Source of the DNA: Azonexus sp.
GTDB taxonomy: Bacteria; Pseudomonadota; Gammaproteobacteria; Burkholderiales; Rhodocyclaceae
NCBI GenBank assembly: GCA_030824535.1
Contig: JAVBXO010000209.1
Location: 1-32,382 of the forward strand
Direction: 5' to 3'
Length of the DNA stretch: 32,382 nt
Part shown: one piece after another, positions 24,297 through 32,382 of the stretch
Position numbering within the stretch: position 1 is the stretch's first letter
How the letters are laid out: each line of letters opens with the position of its first letter
Program-made: the position numbers and the translations under genes
Notes under the pieces: generated by a model
What the model was told of the DNA's origin: nothing
What the model saw: only the letters and a program-made list of their open reading frames with translations
Databases searched by the model: none

Positions 24297-26435
24297 ATGC
24301 GTACCGGTACTCAGTTATGTGCCCCTGAGGGCTTTGATGCCCTTTGCAAGGGTGTACGGTATCACCTGCTTCGCAGCGACCCGGCCCGGCAGCGCGTTTT
24401 GCTGGTGGAATTCCAGCGGAAACACCAACGCAGTGGTGAAGGCCAAAGGAGTAGTGCCGACACCGGCACCAAAGGGGGCGCATCCGGGGGGCATTCGGGA
24501 GTCTCTGATCAGGGCGCGGGTGGAACATATGCCAGCTACCGGCCTGTTCTGCATTTCTTGTCTCGCCATCAATTCGAGCAGGCCCTGGAGCGTGGGCTGA
24601 TTTTCGCGTGCGAACCACAGGACGAGCTTCCCCCTTGGCTCGCCGGCGTGACCATTGTGGAACTCCAAGCGTACGCAGAACTTCGCGTGGGCCAGAAGCG
24701 CAGCCACGCTGCGCGTATCGACCAGATTTTGGTGCATCTATGGCCGCTGGTGCAGAACCTGGACCAGATTCTGGGTGCCGAGTCTCCCGACACACTCATC
24801 AACGCACACGCGAGAGCGTGCAAGCCTCCACAGCATGAGACGCGCTTTAGGACTGCGTTCTATGCGTACGTGTGCTTCGGTTGCAATCGGTGGGCTTTGC
24901 ACTATCCGGTGCATCATATTGGTCACTGGGACCGGATGGGGCGCGAGCGGAAGTTTGGCCGGCCATCAAGGCTCAATGGTGCCCATCACGGCCACGGTTC
25001 CAACGACCAGGAGATGATTAATCGGATTCTGGAGGGGTACCGAAAGTATGCCGGTCCGGGGCAACACCTGAGCGCAATCTATCGCCGCACCCTGCGCACC
25101 GTGTTCGGCTGTCTGGTGCAAACCGACCCCCAGGGCAGAAAGTACTTCGTACACCCCGCCGGCAAGGCATTTCCGACCTTTGGTCAGTTCGCCTACCGGG
25201 TCGGTCAGGCCTTTCCACTGGAGATGCGCCAAGTCTACAAGTATGGTCATACCCGGGTCAGGACCCGGCTGCAGCATTCGCTCGGTCGCTTTGCTGAGAG
25301 TGTGGGCAACCTAATGGAACGGACCGAGCAGGATGCCTATTGCTGTGATCGGGTAGCCAAAGGTTACTTGCCAGACAGCCACCTGCCGGCACTCTGGGTT
25401 GTACGCACGCGCTGCATTGCATCTGGGATGCTCGTCGGGATTGGATTCTCCATCGGTGCAGAGGCGGCGTCAGCGTATCGCCTGGCCAAGTTCTGCGAAG
25501 CCATCGACAAGGTGAAGTTCTGTAGCCTGTTCGGCTTGCAGATTAAGGAAGGCGACTGGCCGAGTGTCGGCGTGTCACCCCATGTGATCCATGACCGAGG
25601 TCCTGGCGCCACAGCCAGAGCCGAATCGGCCAATCCCGTTCTAAGGCCCGTCATCAAGGAATCTGCTCCCAGTTACTCTGGCCAATCCAAAGCATCAATC
25701 GAAACGACCCACCCAAAAGCGATCAAGCTCGAAGGAAAACCCCACTATCTCGAGACACGCCTTTCAATTACCCAATTGGCGGCCCAGGAAATCATCAGGA
25801 CGATCGCCGACAATCACAGCATCGATGTGGCGGACCGGCTCAACAACGATGCTGTCGAGGCTGGTGTGTTTCCGACCCCTGTTGCGTTGTGGAACTACCT
25901 TGATCGTCGAGGACGCAACCACGCCATCTCAATGCGCTTCGAAGAGGCAGTCCGGGCATACTTGACGCCAATTGAGCTGACCGTTCGGGACGATGCGGTG
26001 TACTTCAAGGAAATGCGCTTTGACTCCACGGCCCTACAGCGGTCGGAGGCACTGCAGAAGGCACACACCTGCGGAACCTACCGGCTAGGCGGCTACATGT
26101 TGGATGTCTGCGTGCGCCATCTGTGGGTGGAGGCGGGCACGGATCTGATCGAGGTGGATGCGATGCTGGCCATTCGGGATGGGGAGGAACAACTCTACAT
26201 CTCGGTGGTGGAACTTGAACAGCTTGATCGCTTGCGACGCGACGGGAAACTGGAGCTCAAATACCACCAGCTTGCTGCGCGATCCGAGTACGAGGCCACA
26301 TTCGAGCAGCATATGGGACAACAGTTCGACCAGTGTATCGTCAAGGGTGGAAGAAACAAGAGATCGAAGGCCGCTTCAGTAGAAGAACGCCAGCAAATCA
26401 TGCAATACCTGCGAGCAAAAGGAGGAAAGCGATGA
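24297..26435 (+). CDS. tnsB: Tn7-like transposase subunit TnsB (DDE integrase)
   Basis: A 712-residue rve-fold transposase that binds the end repeats and joins 3' ends to target DNA. The DDE triad is visible at Asp346 (TEQDAYCCDR), Asp433 (VIHDRGPGA) and Glu469 (ASIETTHPK). N-terminal HTH domains occupy about 120-330, including SYRPVLHFLSRHQFEQAL and the AGPGQHLSAIYRRTL helix. The C-terminal beta-barrel and tail (RFDSTALQRSEALQKA, LEQLDRLRRDG, YEATFEQHM) should contact TnsC. A glycine-rich stretch at about 46-78 is unusual and may be a linker or mark compensated frameshifts. The stop overlaps the tnsC start (ATGA). TnsB is separate from TnsA here, as in Tn7. Confidence 0.93.
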   Translation: MRTGTQLCAPEGFDALCKGVRYHLLRSDPARQRVLLVEFQRKHQRSGEGQRSSADTGTKGGASGGHSGVSDQGAGGTYASYRPVLHFLSRHQFEQALERGLIFACEPQDELPPWLAGVTIVELQAYAELRVGQKRSHAARIDQILVHLWPLVQNLDQILGAESPDTLINAHARACKPPQHETRFRTAFYAYVCFGCNRWALHYPVHHIGHWDRMGRERKFGRPSRLNGAHHGHGSNDQEMINRILEGYRKYAGPGQHLSAIYRRTLRTVFGCLVQTDPQGRKYFVHPAGKAFPTFGQFAYRVGQAFPLEMRQVYKYGHTRVRTRLQHSLGRFAESVGNLMERTEQDAYCCDRVAKGYLPDSHLPALWVVRTRCIASGMLVGIGFSIGAEAASAYRLAKFCEAIDKVKFCSLFGLQIKEGDWPSVGVSPHVIHDRGPGATARAESANPVLRPVIKESAPSYSGQSKASIETTHPKAIKLEGKPHYLETRLSITQLAAQEIIRTIADNHSIDVADRLNNDAVEAGVFPTPVALWNYLDRRGRNHAISMRFEEAVRAYLTPIELTVRDDAVYFKEMRFDSTALQRSEALQKAHTCGTYRLGGYMLDVCVRHLWVEAGTDLIEVDAMLAIRDGEEQLYISVVELEQLDRLRRDGKLELKYHQLAARSEYEATFEQHMGQQFDQCIVKGGRNKRSKAASVEERQQIMQYLRAKGGKR

Positions 26436-27901
26436 GCGCTGCTTCTACTGCAAACGGGTGGCTGCATTGGTTTGATCGGCTGGATACCGACGATGCAATC
26501 CGGACGGCGGCATACCGCGCGGTGACGCCAGTCAAAGATCTACAGGCCTTGCCCGTTGAGAGGGCCTGCAGCGCTTTGGGCGCCGCATGGAGCGAGGTCT
26601 TCATCCCCGGACCTCGCCATATCGAAATCTTGCGCATGCTGGTAGACCAAGCGAAGGAATACTCCTTGTCGATGTATCCAACGCTGAGGGATTACAACCG
26701 GCGGCTCAGCGGCGAGATCGAGACTGTTCGGAAGCCATACCCGATTCGCTGCCTGACGGGGCTGGCCGGTGTCAGCAAGTCGTCCCTCATGCAGGCCCTC
26801 GTCCGTATCTGCCAAGTTACCCCGGATAGCCAATTCGTTACGGACTCGCAGCGGCTGACGATCCATCCGGTTCGACACATTTCCGTGCAGGCGCATCTCT
26901 CCGTGCGAGCGCTGCTCAAGAGCCTCTCGAATCCTGTGGCGGTCAGCGGCCGCACGATGGTCGATGTGAGTGTCCTGCTCACACACGTACGGGACTGGTT
27001 TCAGGCGACAGGTACTGCGCTGCTCATCGTCGATGAGATGCAGTTCTACACGCAAAGCGGCACGGCCAGCACCAAGACGGCGCAGCTCATCATGACCCTG
27101 GCAAGTCCTGGCATTCCGCTTGTCTATGCGGCCAACTACTCGCTGGTCAAGAAGCTGCTCGAACGTCCCCATGAGGAAAAAGATCGTCTTCTGGCGCATC
27201 CGATCGTGCTTGACCCACCGGATGCCGACTCTGCGGCCTGGTGCGAGGTGCTTGGCGAGTACCTTGCTGTCGCGCCCGAGCACTTTCATCTGGAGGTGTC
27301 TGCTCACGCCCACGAGCTGCACCGGCTTACCGCCGGACTGTTCAGAATCTTGCGGCAACTGCTTCTGGAGGCCTATCGAGTGACCGTTGGGCGAGGTGCA
27401 CGAGCTGTGACCATGGATGACGTCAGGCAGGCCTTTCGCGGTGCTGCATTCAGTAGCCACCGCAAGGATGTGGAGGACTTGGCATCCCTGGCCGTGTCTG
27501 GCTTGATCGCCCAGCAGCGTGCCGACTTGGCGTGCCCATTTGCACCGGCCAAGGGTCTCCAGCGACAGATATCTCATGGTCGAGCAACCGGTAATGTTGA
27601 AACTGGCGCCACTCCCCCGGTGGCAATGTTGGAAAGCACCCTGAGTATCGACGCCCAGAAGACCCTCCGGGTATTACGTCAGGCAGCCGACCATCCTCTA
27701 CGGCCGAACGATGCTGCCAAGGTGACGCCCTTGCCCCGTCGTTCCACCATATCCGCTCAGACCTTACGCGATGGAGCAGAGCTGTTGCGGAGTACCTTGG
27801 CCAAGCCCAAACCGTCCTCGGTCAAGAGCTTGTCACCCTCCAGCGAACACGCACAGGGACAGGGAGAGGGAGAGGGAGAGGATCGTGTCGAGACAAGCTG
27901 A
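26432..27901 (+). CDS. tnsC: Tn7-like transposition regulator TnsC (AAA+ ATPase)
   Basis: A 489-residue AAA+ protein that links the target selector (TnsD/TniQ) to the TnsAB transposase. Walker A is GLAGVSKSSL at residues 110-119, where the usual Gly before Lys is Ser115 (AGC, one base from GGC). Walker B is ALLIVDEMQ with Asp201-Glu202, and a sensor region LVYAANYSL follows. A polar, Ser/Pro-rich tail from about 390 may carry the TnsAB contact. The ATG at 26432 overlaps the tnsB stop by 4 bp and has AGGAGG-type ribosome site (AAAGGAGG). The next gene overlaps by 17 bp. Translational coupling along tnsB-C-D is evident. Whether the altered P-loop still hydrolyses ATP is open. Confidence 0.9.
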   Translation: MSAASTANGWLHWFDRLDTDDAIRTAAYRAVTPVKDLQALPVERACSALGAAWSEVFIPGPRHIEILRMLVDQAKEYSLSMYPTLRDYNRRLSGEIETVRKPYPIRCLTGLAGVSKSSLMQALVRICQVTPDSQFVTDSQRLTIHPVRHISVQAHLSVRALLKSLSNPVAVSGRTMVDVSVLLTHVRDWFQATGTALLIVDEMQFYTQSGTASTKTAQLIMTLASPGIPLVYAANYSLVKKLLERPHEEKDRLLAHPIVLDPPDADSAAWCEVLGEYLAVAPEHFHLEVSAHAHELHRLTAGLFRILRQLLLEAYRVTVGRGARAVTMDDVRQAFRGAAFSSHRKDVEDLASLAVSGLIAQQRADLACPFAPAKGLQRQISHGRATGNVETGATPPVAMLESTLSIDAQKTLRVLRQAADHPLRPNDAAKVTPLPRRSTISAQTLRDGAELLRSTLAKPKPSSVKSLSPSSEHAQGQGEGEGEDRVETS

Positions 27902-29663
27902 GATTTTCGAGTCGACGGTTGGCCTGGCGCCATTGCCCGACGAGACGCTGTTCAGTTGGTGCAGCCGCTACCACCGTTTGGCTGCCAATGGACTTGATCG
28001 CGCGACTTGTCTCCAACTCTTCGGACATGCGCGCATCGGCTCGGCACATGACTTTCCGGGCCGGATCGATACGCTGGTGGCTCGAAGCAAAGGTGCCTTG
28101 GGAAGCGCGGAGCAAGTTATCCGAGATCGGACGCTGTTGCCTTTCTACTGGCCTTTCAAGCCTTCTGATCTGGCAAGGCAATCCGTGGCAGCCATGAGGG
28201 GCAATGGCATTGCCCATCTGAAATACCAGCTCGGTCTGCTGACCAGTGGGCTCGGAGCCGCGCATCCCTTGAAGACCTGCCCTGAATGTATGCAGGCCGA
28301 TCTGGAGGGGCATGGTTGGACGTACTGGCGCCGGGCCCATCAGCTACCTGGTGTGTGGTTGTGCCCCAGCCACGGCATTCCTCTGCGGATATCCCACATG
28401 AAGCTGGATCAGGTGGCGCGATTTGCCTGGACGCTTCCTGTAGCTGCGTGCTGCCAAGAAGTAGTGTGTCTGGACAGCGCCGCTGACAAATCTACCCAAG
28501 GCGATTGGTTACGCCGGCTGGCAGCCCAAGGAGTCGCGCTTGTCGGCATGAGCCCGGGACGCTTTGCAGATCCTGTTCGGATTGCCCATGCCTTCCGATT
28601 TCACATGGAGGGTATCGGAATGCTCCACGCCAGCGGCCGTGTCCGCTGGCGCGAGGTTGAGCCTTGGTTGCTCCAGCTGGCAACGAACCTGACTTGTCTT
28701 CCTGAGGCGCGTCAGGATGCCGACTTGGGCTTGCTTCGAGGGCAACTCGCTCGTCTTCTGTCTGCACGCTCCCTGACACATCCTCTGCGATATCTGACTT
28801 GGATCACCGCTTGGTTTGACGGGATCGACGATTTCGAACAAGCCTACGAAAGCTGTGGGATGGCAACAGATCAAGCGCTGGAAATCGCAGCCTCCCCTCG
28901 GACAAGCCGCGATGTAGCGACCCAGCGGCAGGTTCCGAAGGAGATCCTGACCTCCCTTCGGGACTGCAACCTTAGCATGACTGCGGCCGCGCGGCAGTTG
29001 GGGGTCAGCTACGCGACACTCGCCGCGTGGGCATGTCGTGTCGCGATTGAGCCGCCAAGACGGCCAAAGAAACTTGATGCCCCGTCGTGGAGCTTGGCCC
29101 TTGGTATGCTAAGGAATGGCGCCGAGAAGAAGGCGGTTGCGGCAGCGACCAAGATATCGGTACCGACCGTCACCAGGATTCTGCGGACTGTTCCGGGGCT
29201 TCAGAATGAATGGCATAGCGTCCGTCATGAAAGTCGCCGGATGGCGGCCAGGGCCGCCTGGGCGCAGGTGGCAGCGCTAAACCTTCATCTGGGCGTCAAG
29301 AGGCTTCGGCGGCTTGAGCCCGCTGCTTACGCTTGGCTCTACCGCAACGATCACTGTTGGCTCAAGGCATCGCTTGAGCGTGTGGTAACCGTTCCCAGAG
29401 CGAATCACGCCACGGTGCGGATGGAGCGATCGGATGCGCGGATGGCCGATGCGCTGCGCAACGTCGCTCTGTCCTGCAGCAAGGAAGCACCGCGATGGCT
29501 ATATGATGAATTGAAACGAGCACTCCCTGCACTACGTAAGGCCATCCACAGCCCGGAACAGTGGCCTCTGACCGTTGAGGCGCTAACGGATAGCCTACGT
29601 TGTCATAGGCCCGCGCATCCGCTTCTAGATCCAGCAGGTTCAGATGAACAAGCCTCTCGGTGA
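27885..29663 (+). CDS. tnsD: TnsD/TniQ-family target selector
   Basis: A 592-residue TniQ-family protein. The N-terminus has the family signature PLPDETLFSWCSRYHRL. A zinc finger follows as Cys132-x2-Cys135 and Cys160-x2-His163 (TCPEC...WLCPSH), after AYW/YWRRAHQL. A helix-turn-helix near residues 365-400 (SMTAAARQLGVSYATLAAWA) and a second near 415-445 (EKKAVAAATKISVPTVTRIL) suit sequence-specific DNA binding. In Tn7 the TnsD of about this size recognises the glmS 3' end, so this is the likely attTn7 selector. The start is GTG at 27885, inside tnsC, preceded by a GGGAGAGG purine run. It ends the tns operon. Confidence 0.87.
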   Translation: MSRQAEIFESTVGLAPLPDETLFSWCSRYHRLAANGLDRATCLQLFGHARIGSAHDFPGRIDTLVARSKGALGSAEQVIRDRTLLPFYWPFKPSDLARQSVAAMRGNGIAHLKYQLGLLTSGLGAAHPLKTCPECMQADLEGHGWTYWRRAHQLPGVWLCPSHGIPLRISHMKLDQVARFAWTLPVAACCQEVVCLDSAADKSTQGDWLRRLAAQGVALVGMSPGRFADPVRIAHAFRFHMEGIGMLHASGRVRWREVEPWLLQLATNLTCLPEARQDADLGLLRGQLARLLSARSLTHPLRYLTWITAWFDGIDDFEQAYESCGMATDQALEIAASPRTSRDVATQRQVPKEILTSLRDCNLSMTAAARQLGVSYATLAAWACRVAIEPPRRPKKLDAPSWSLALGMLRNGAEKKAVAAATKISVPTVTRILRTVPGLQNEWHSVRHESRRMAARAAWAQVAALNLHLGVKRLRRLEPAAYAWLYRNDHCWLKASLERVVTVPRANHATVRMERSDARMADALRNVALSCSKEAPRWLYDELKRALPALRKAIHSPEQWPLTVEALTDSLRCHRPAHPLLDPAGSDEQASR

Positions 29664-29668
29664 GCACG

Positions 29669-30733
29669 TCAAGCGACCTCAGTTTCGTGTGCTGTGCTAC
29701 ATCTGCTTCGTAGCAGACTCTCAACGTCTTCCATGCCGACACCGAAAGTTTTACAGGCCTGTTGGAGTCCTGCTCCTGCAAGAAAGGCGCCGAGAGCCTG
29801 GCTGGCCGCATCGACTGCATTCCCGTGGGGGGCAATCCGCCGATTTGCCAGGTCCAAGGTAATCAACGCATCTTCTGCATTGTCGAACAGTACGGCAAGG
29901 ATGGCCGTGCAAGCCAATGCTGGGTAAGTGACGTGCCGATCAACGCAGGCACCGTCGACCTTTCTGATGTATGTCAGTGCCTGCTTGGATGCCACCTCCG
30001 GCATATGCCGCTTCAGCCAGCTTTGCGGGAAGTGCTCCAGGATCAGGTCGCTGGTGACAGGACGCTTCCCCATTTCTCCTATACGCAAGTCGAGGGCGTG
30101 GCAGCGTTCGCGAACAGCATCCCCCCAAGCCCGCACGTGAACGGGCTCTGGTCGTTGAAGCCATCCGAGCAAGATGCCCTGCAGACGATGAATCGCAGAC
30201 GACGCCAGCTCGTTCTGAAGGTCGATCTCGGAGACAGCCACATGGCTGAGGGCGGGTGGCTGCTCGGGTACGGATATCTCCGATCCCTCCGCAAGGATGC
30301 CAAGAGGGATATGGTGGGTCGGACACCAGTCGATGCCATTGATCTGGTGTCGCCGCCTCCAGTAGGCGAAACCATGGTCGCCATGGTCAATCTGGACGCA
30401 TATCGGGCACCACCGGCACCCGCTCGCAGAGGTACTGAGGCCGTAGACTTTGGCCAAATGTCGCCGATGATTTGCCTCACGCTCGGAGCCCGCGTGACGG
30501 GATACCGGGTACAGCACGGGAATCATCGAGTGCTTGGCCGTGAAGTCAGCTATGCGTGCGCCGCAAGCCTGGGCGAGCAACCAAAGGACAGGGACATTGT
30601 CATCGCTCGTGAACGCCGCTTTGATCGACTTGGTGGCCCATGTGACGGAGGGCATTGCGTTTAGGCGTGCAAACCGGCCAAGCACGCCCATGGCTAGTTC
30701 GTCGTCGAGAGGAATCGGTAGATTTTGAATCAC
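29669..30733 (-). CDS. tniQ: Second TniQ-family protein, shorter and on the opposite strand
   Basis: A 354-residue TniQ homologue with a zinc finger at Cys109-x2-Cys112 and Cys137-x2-His140 (CPICV...WCPTHH) after the conserved AYWRRRHQINGIDW. The N-terminal PIPLDDELAMGVLGRF matches the family opening. It is shorter than the TnsD above and lacks its long C-terminal HTH part, which in other Tn7-like elements marks selectors for a different target or a partner TniQ. It starts at GTG (30733) and ends 5 bp from the TnsD stop, tail to tail, so it is expressed separately. Its target is unknown; it could direct the element to an alternative site such as plasmids. Confidence 0.85.
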   Translation of the reverse strand: MIQNLPIPLDDELAMGVLGRFARLNAMPSVTWATKSIKAAFTSDDNVPVLWLLAQACGARIADFTAKHSMIPVLYPVSRHAGSEREANHRRHLAKVYGLSTSASGCRWCPICVQIDHGDHGFAYWRRRHQINGIDWCPTHHIPLGILAEGSEISVPEQPPALSHVAVSEIDLQNELASSAIHRLQGILLGWLQRPEPVHVRAWGDAVRERCHALDLRIGEMGKRPVTSDLILEHFPQSWLKRHMPEVASKQALTYIRKVDGACVDRHVTYPALACTAILAVLFDNAEDALITLDLANRRIAPHGNAVDAASQALGAFLAGAGLQQACKTFGVGMEDVESLLRSRCSTAHETEVA

Positions 30734-30977
30734 GACGTACTCCGGTCTTGCAAAGGGGACGCTATGAACAAACCGAACCTTCGAGTGACTGTAGCCAGCA
30801 CACGGGCATGTGCGGGAACTCCATCCCAGACATAAATTCGTCCGATCATGGAATTCGCTGCAAAGCTATCTTTCGAGTGCCCAAGAAAATACGGCACGAT
30901 CTCCCGCTGTACCCAGAAGAAATCACTGCTCGCTCGGTCGCATAATTTGTACCGAACTGGGCAAAGACAAACCTCAT

Positions 30978-31208
30978 TTACGGCTTTAAGAGATCGCACA
31001 CTTGGACTCGTAACGCGCGAGCGAGCCGCTCAATGTTATCCAACGAAATATTCCGAACACCGCGTTCCACATGTGCGACAAACGTTCGATGCAGCTCAGC
31101 CTCAAGAGCGAGATCCTCCTGCGACCACCCCCGTACTGCGCGCAAAGCACGCAAGTTCGCAGCGAGGATTTGTCTGGCAGTAAGCGGTATTTCACCGGTT
31201 GTGGACAT
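30978..31208 (-). CDS. XRE-family helix-turn-helix regulator
   Basis: A 76-residue single-domain XRE/Cro-C1 type protein. The HTH runs from LRALRAVRGWSQEDLALEAELHRTFVAHVERG through NISLDNIERLARALRV, typical for the family in length and order. It lies on the minus strand, divergent from the hypothetical gene at 31378. The 170-bp spacer between them could hold an autoregulated promoter pair. Such small regulators often control restriction-modification, toxin or conjugation modules; no such module is in view, so target genes are unknown. Confidence 0.85.
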   Translation of the reverse strand: MSTTGEIPLTARQILAANLRALRAVRGWSQEDLALEAELHRTFVAHVERGVRNISLDNIERLARALRVQVCDLLKP

Positions 31209-31377
31209 GTCCCCGATGTTGGTGAAATGCTGCTTTTGTGTCAGCCGTGTTTAAGTCACAATTGACCTATTCGCGAGACTCTTCCTAAGGCGTGCGATGC
31301 CCCAGGGAAATTTCGTACGTCCGTGAAGATATCCCCCCAAAGCCTGCCTCGTTCCACCTATCACTGAGTTTGCTTCT

Positions 31378-31809
31378 ATGATCCACACGAGACCCGAAGG
31401 TGAACTGACTCTTCCCGCATCACTGGCGCCAGCAGGTGAACGCTCTTGGTGGTGGGTTGAACTCGGACTTCCGATTCCATATTTGTTAATCTCTATCCGC
31501 CAAACTACGGAACAAGGTGAGTTCGAGACGACCTTACTGACATCCAGGGTGGACGATCTGCTGCACATCGCCAGCAACGAAGCTCCCTCGCTTCGGATAC
31601 GCCAAGTTCAGTTACTAAGCCCTCATTACATGAACGGAACCGAGGATTATCAGTTCGCCGCCGTTCTCCAAATCTGGCGTTGCGATGATGGAAGGGAGGA
31701 TGTGGTGTTCGTGCTGCTTGACGGTAGCAGGCAAAACTATTTCACAAGCTCAGAGCCCCCCGAAATGGATGAGCTGTCGCTGGCTTATAGCCGCAACAAA
31801 GCGGATTAA
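31378..31809 (+). CDS. Hypothetical protein, 143 residues
   Basis: A 143-residue soluble protein I do not recognise. It begins MIHTRPEGELTLPASLAP and contains WWWVELGLPIPYLLISIRQ, an extended hydrophobic segment that looks like buried beta strands and not a TM helix. The second half (VQLLSPHYMNGTEDYQFAAVLQIWR, VVFVLLDGSRQNYFT) has alternating strands and charged turns. It is divergent from the XRE gene by 169 bp. It could be regulated by that protein or be part of the element's far-end cargo. No better assignment is possible from sequence alone. Confidence 0.5.
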   Translation: MIHTRPEGELTLPASLAPAGERSWWWVELGLPIPYLLISIRQTTEQGEFETTLLTSRVDDLLHIASNEAPSLRIRQVQLLSPHYMNGTEDYQFAAVLQIWRCDDGREDVVFVLLDGSRQNYFTSSEPPEMDELSLAYSRNKAD

Positions 31810-32382
31810 TACGAACTCTCACAATAGTGGGTGACGTCGGTACGAAGTAACGAGCATGACCAACATGCATTGGCGGCTTGCGCTAAACGCAGCTCTGGCC
31901 GATGAACTGTCTGCAGGGCATCCGGCAGTTGGTCGGCCAGAGCGGACATTTGGCTTCTGTTCGGCGTCGGGCAGCTCTAGGCCGGTAAGCGGTCTTTCCG
32001 CCGCTGATGGCGTCTAATGGCCGCTTCCTGATTGACGCTACAGCCGGCCCCGACCCAAAGTGGAAGTTCGGATGAGCCCCCATTAAAACCGGCTTAGCAG
32101 CGAAAAGGGGCTGTTGCTTCGCCGAACAGAGAACCACAAAGTAGCCCTACAGCACGCCCCAAATGGAACTCTCTCGAGGCAGAGGCGCCGGGTCTGTACC
32201 GCCTAAGATTGTTCCGACCTAGATATCGCACGCAGAGTCTTGGCGCACTGTTCTGCTGGAGGCGTGGATGGGGCGCGATTGGTGTACTACGCAAGATTGC
32301 CGAACTCGGCTCCGTCGCTTGGCCCGGGTGGCTGCGCACGCTTCGGTCTGCGCGGATAGAAGCCTTGCCGTCCGCGAGTGTA
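31810..32382. other. Terminal region without a convincing gene
   Basis: 573 bp. Open frames on the minus strand (31883-32137, 32094-32339) have skewed composition and no ribosome sites. A strong hairpin lies at 31893-31942. CGGCC-, TGGCCG- and GCGGAC-type words recur, suggesting decayed intergenic repeats. No copy of the TnsB-like sites seen at 8878 was found. Confidence 0.45.
31893..31942. repeat. Long imperfect hairpin near the window end
   Basis: CTCTGGCCGA (31893-31902) and TCGGCCAGAG (31933-31942) are perfect complements; inside them AACTG (31905-31909) pairs with CAGTT (31926-31930). The loop is 16 nt. It could be a repeat unit or terminator-like structure, but no T-run follows. Confidence 0.6.

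Larger units (their letters stand above)
8867..32382 (+). mobile_element. Tn7-like transposon/defence island at attTn7 (far end not found)
   Basis: The region begins at a Tn7R-like end 23 bp after glmS and contains a full tnsABCD operon plus a second tniQ, with antiphage-type cargo between them. The right limit is given as the window edge because no inverted copy of the AATAAAGTCTGTCG sites was found downstream. Unlike Tn7, the cargo lies between the glmS-proximal end and tnsA. Two stacked elements, or a solo end next to an unrelated island, remain possible. If the tip is TGA at 8867, the target duplication would be AGTCC (8862-8866). Confidence 0.55.

Noticed and set aside
24420-24560. Possible frameshift in the Gly-rich part of TnsB
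   Set aside because: The frame stays open on both sides with recognisable TnsB sequence; no single base change is needed to keep the gene intact.
27851-27883. GGGAGA repeats at the tnsC/tnsD junction as a possible CRISPR-like or VNTR array
   Set aside because: Only a short purine run of three units that serves as ribosome site and codes for the TnsC tail.
29762-30664. 300-residue plus-strand frame opposite the second TniQ
   Set aside because: It is antisense to the TniQ gene, whose zinc-finger and family motifs show which strand codes.
31883-32339. Two minus-strand frames in the terminal region
   Set aside because: Arg/Pro-skewed composition, no ribosome sites, overlap with a hairpin and repeat-like words.
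30734-32382. Search for the far transposon end and for a CRISPR array or guide RNA
   Set aside because: No AATAAAGTCT-type inverted sites and no regularly spaced repeats were seen by eye.

Overview
The window looks like chromosomal DNA of a betaproteobacterium, most likely a Rhodocyclales/Azonexaceae relative (inferred from gene content and style; no search was possible). Positions 1-8843 are a GC-rich housekeeping block. It holds the end of a TetR regulator, a Pcm-type methyltransferase, a rhodanese and a TolC-type outer membrane protein. Convergent to these are waaA and waaC, two LPS inner-core genes. Then come a family-2 glycosyltransferase, a UDP-glucuronate 4-epimerase-like enzyme and glmS.

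The glmS 3' end is the classical attTn7 site. About 23 bp past its stop codon lies a sequence organised like the right end of Tn7: a TGA/TGT-like tip, then 11 bp to two 14-bp repeats AATAAAGTCTGTCG spaced 20 bp apart. Everything after it has an accessory character. A complete Tn7-like transposition operon (tnsA-tnsB-tnsC-tnsD/tniQ, 23.3-29.7 kb) is present with all catalytic residues of TnsA and TnsB. A second, divergent TniQ lies tail to tail with it (29.7-30.7 kb). The far end of the element was not recognised and probably lies beyond the window.

Unlike Tn7, about 14 kb of cargo sits between the glmS-side end and tnsA. The cargo contains: (i) a 1019-residue STAND ATPase with a TPR-like C-terminus and a small downstream gene; (ii) a two-component system with an unusual H-box; (iii) a CBASS-type antiphage locus made of an S-4TM pore-like effector, a CD-NTase with an AGS-C sensor domain, a second CD-NTase-like nucleotidyltransferase and a stand-alone E2-like protein; (iv) another four-TM protein with S-4TM-like architecture; and (v) an uncharacterised 284-residue protein. 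An XRE regulator and a hypothetical gene follow the tns block, and the last 570 bp hold no convincing gene.

The simplest reading is a Tn7-like element parked at glmS and carrying a defence island. Points most worth checking are the tandem CD-NTase/E2 CBASS arrangement with its paired operator, the two different TniQ target selectors, the displaced position of the tns operon (or stacking of two elements), and the possible presence of a solo transposon end next to a surviving glmS terminator.
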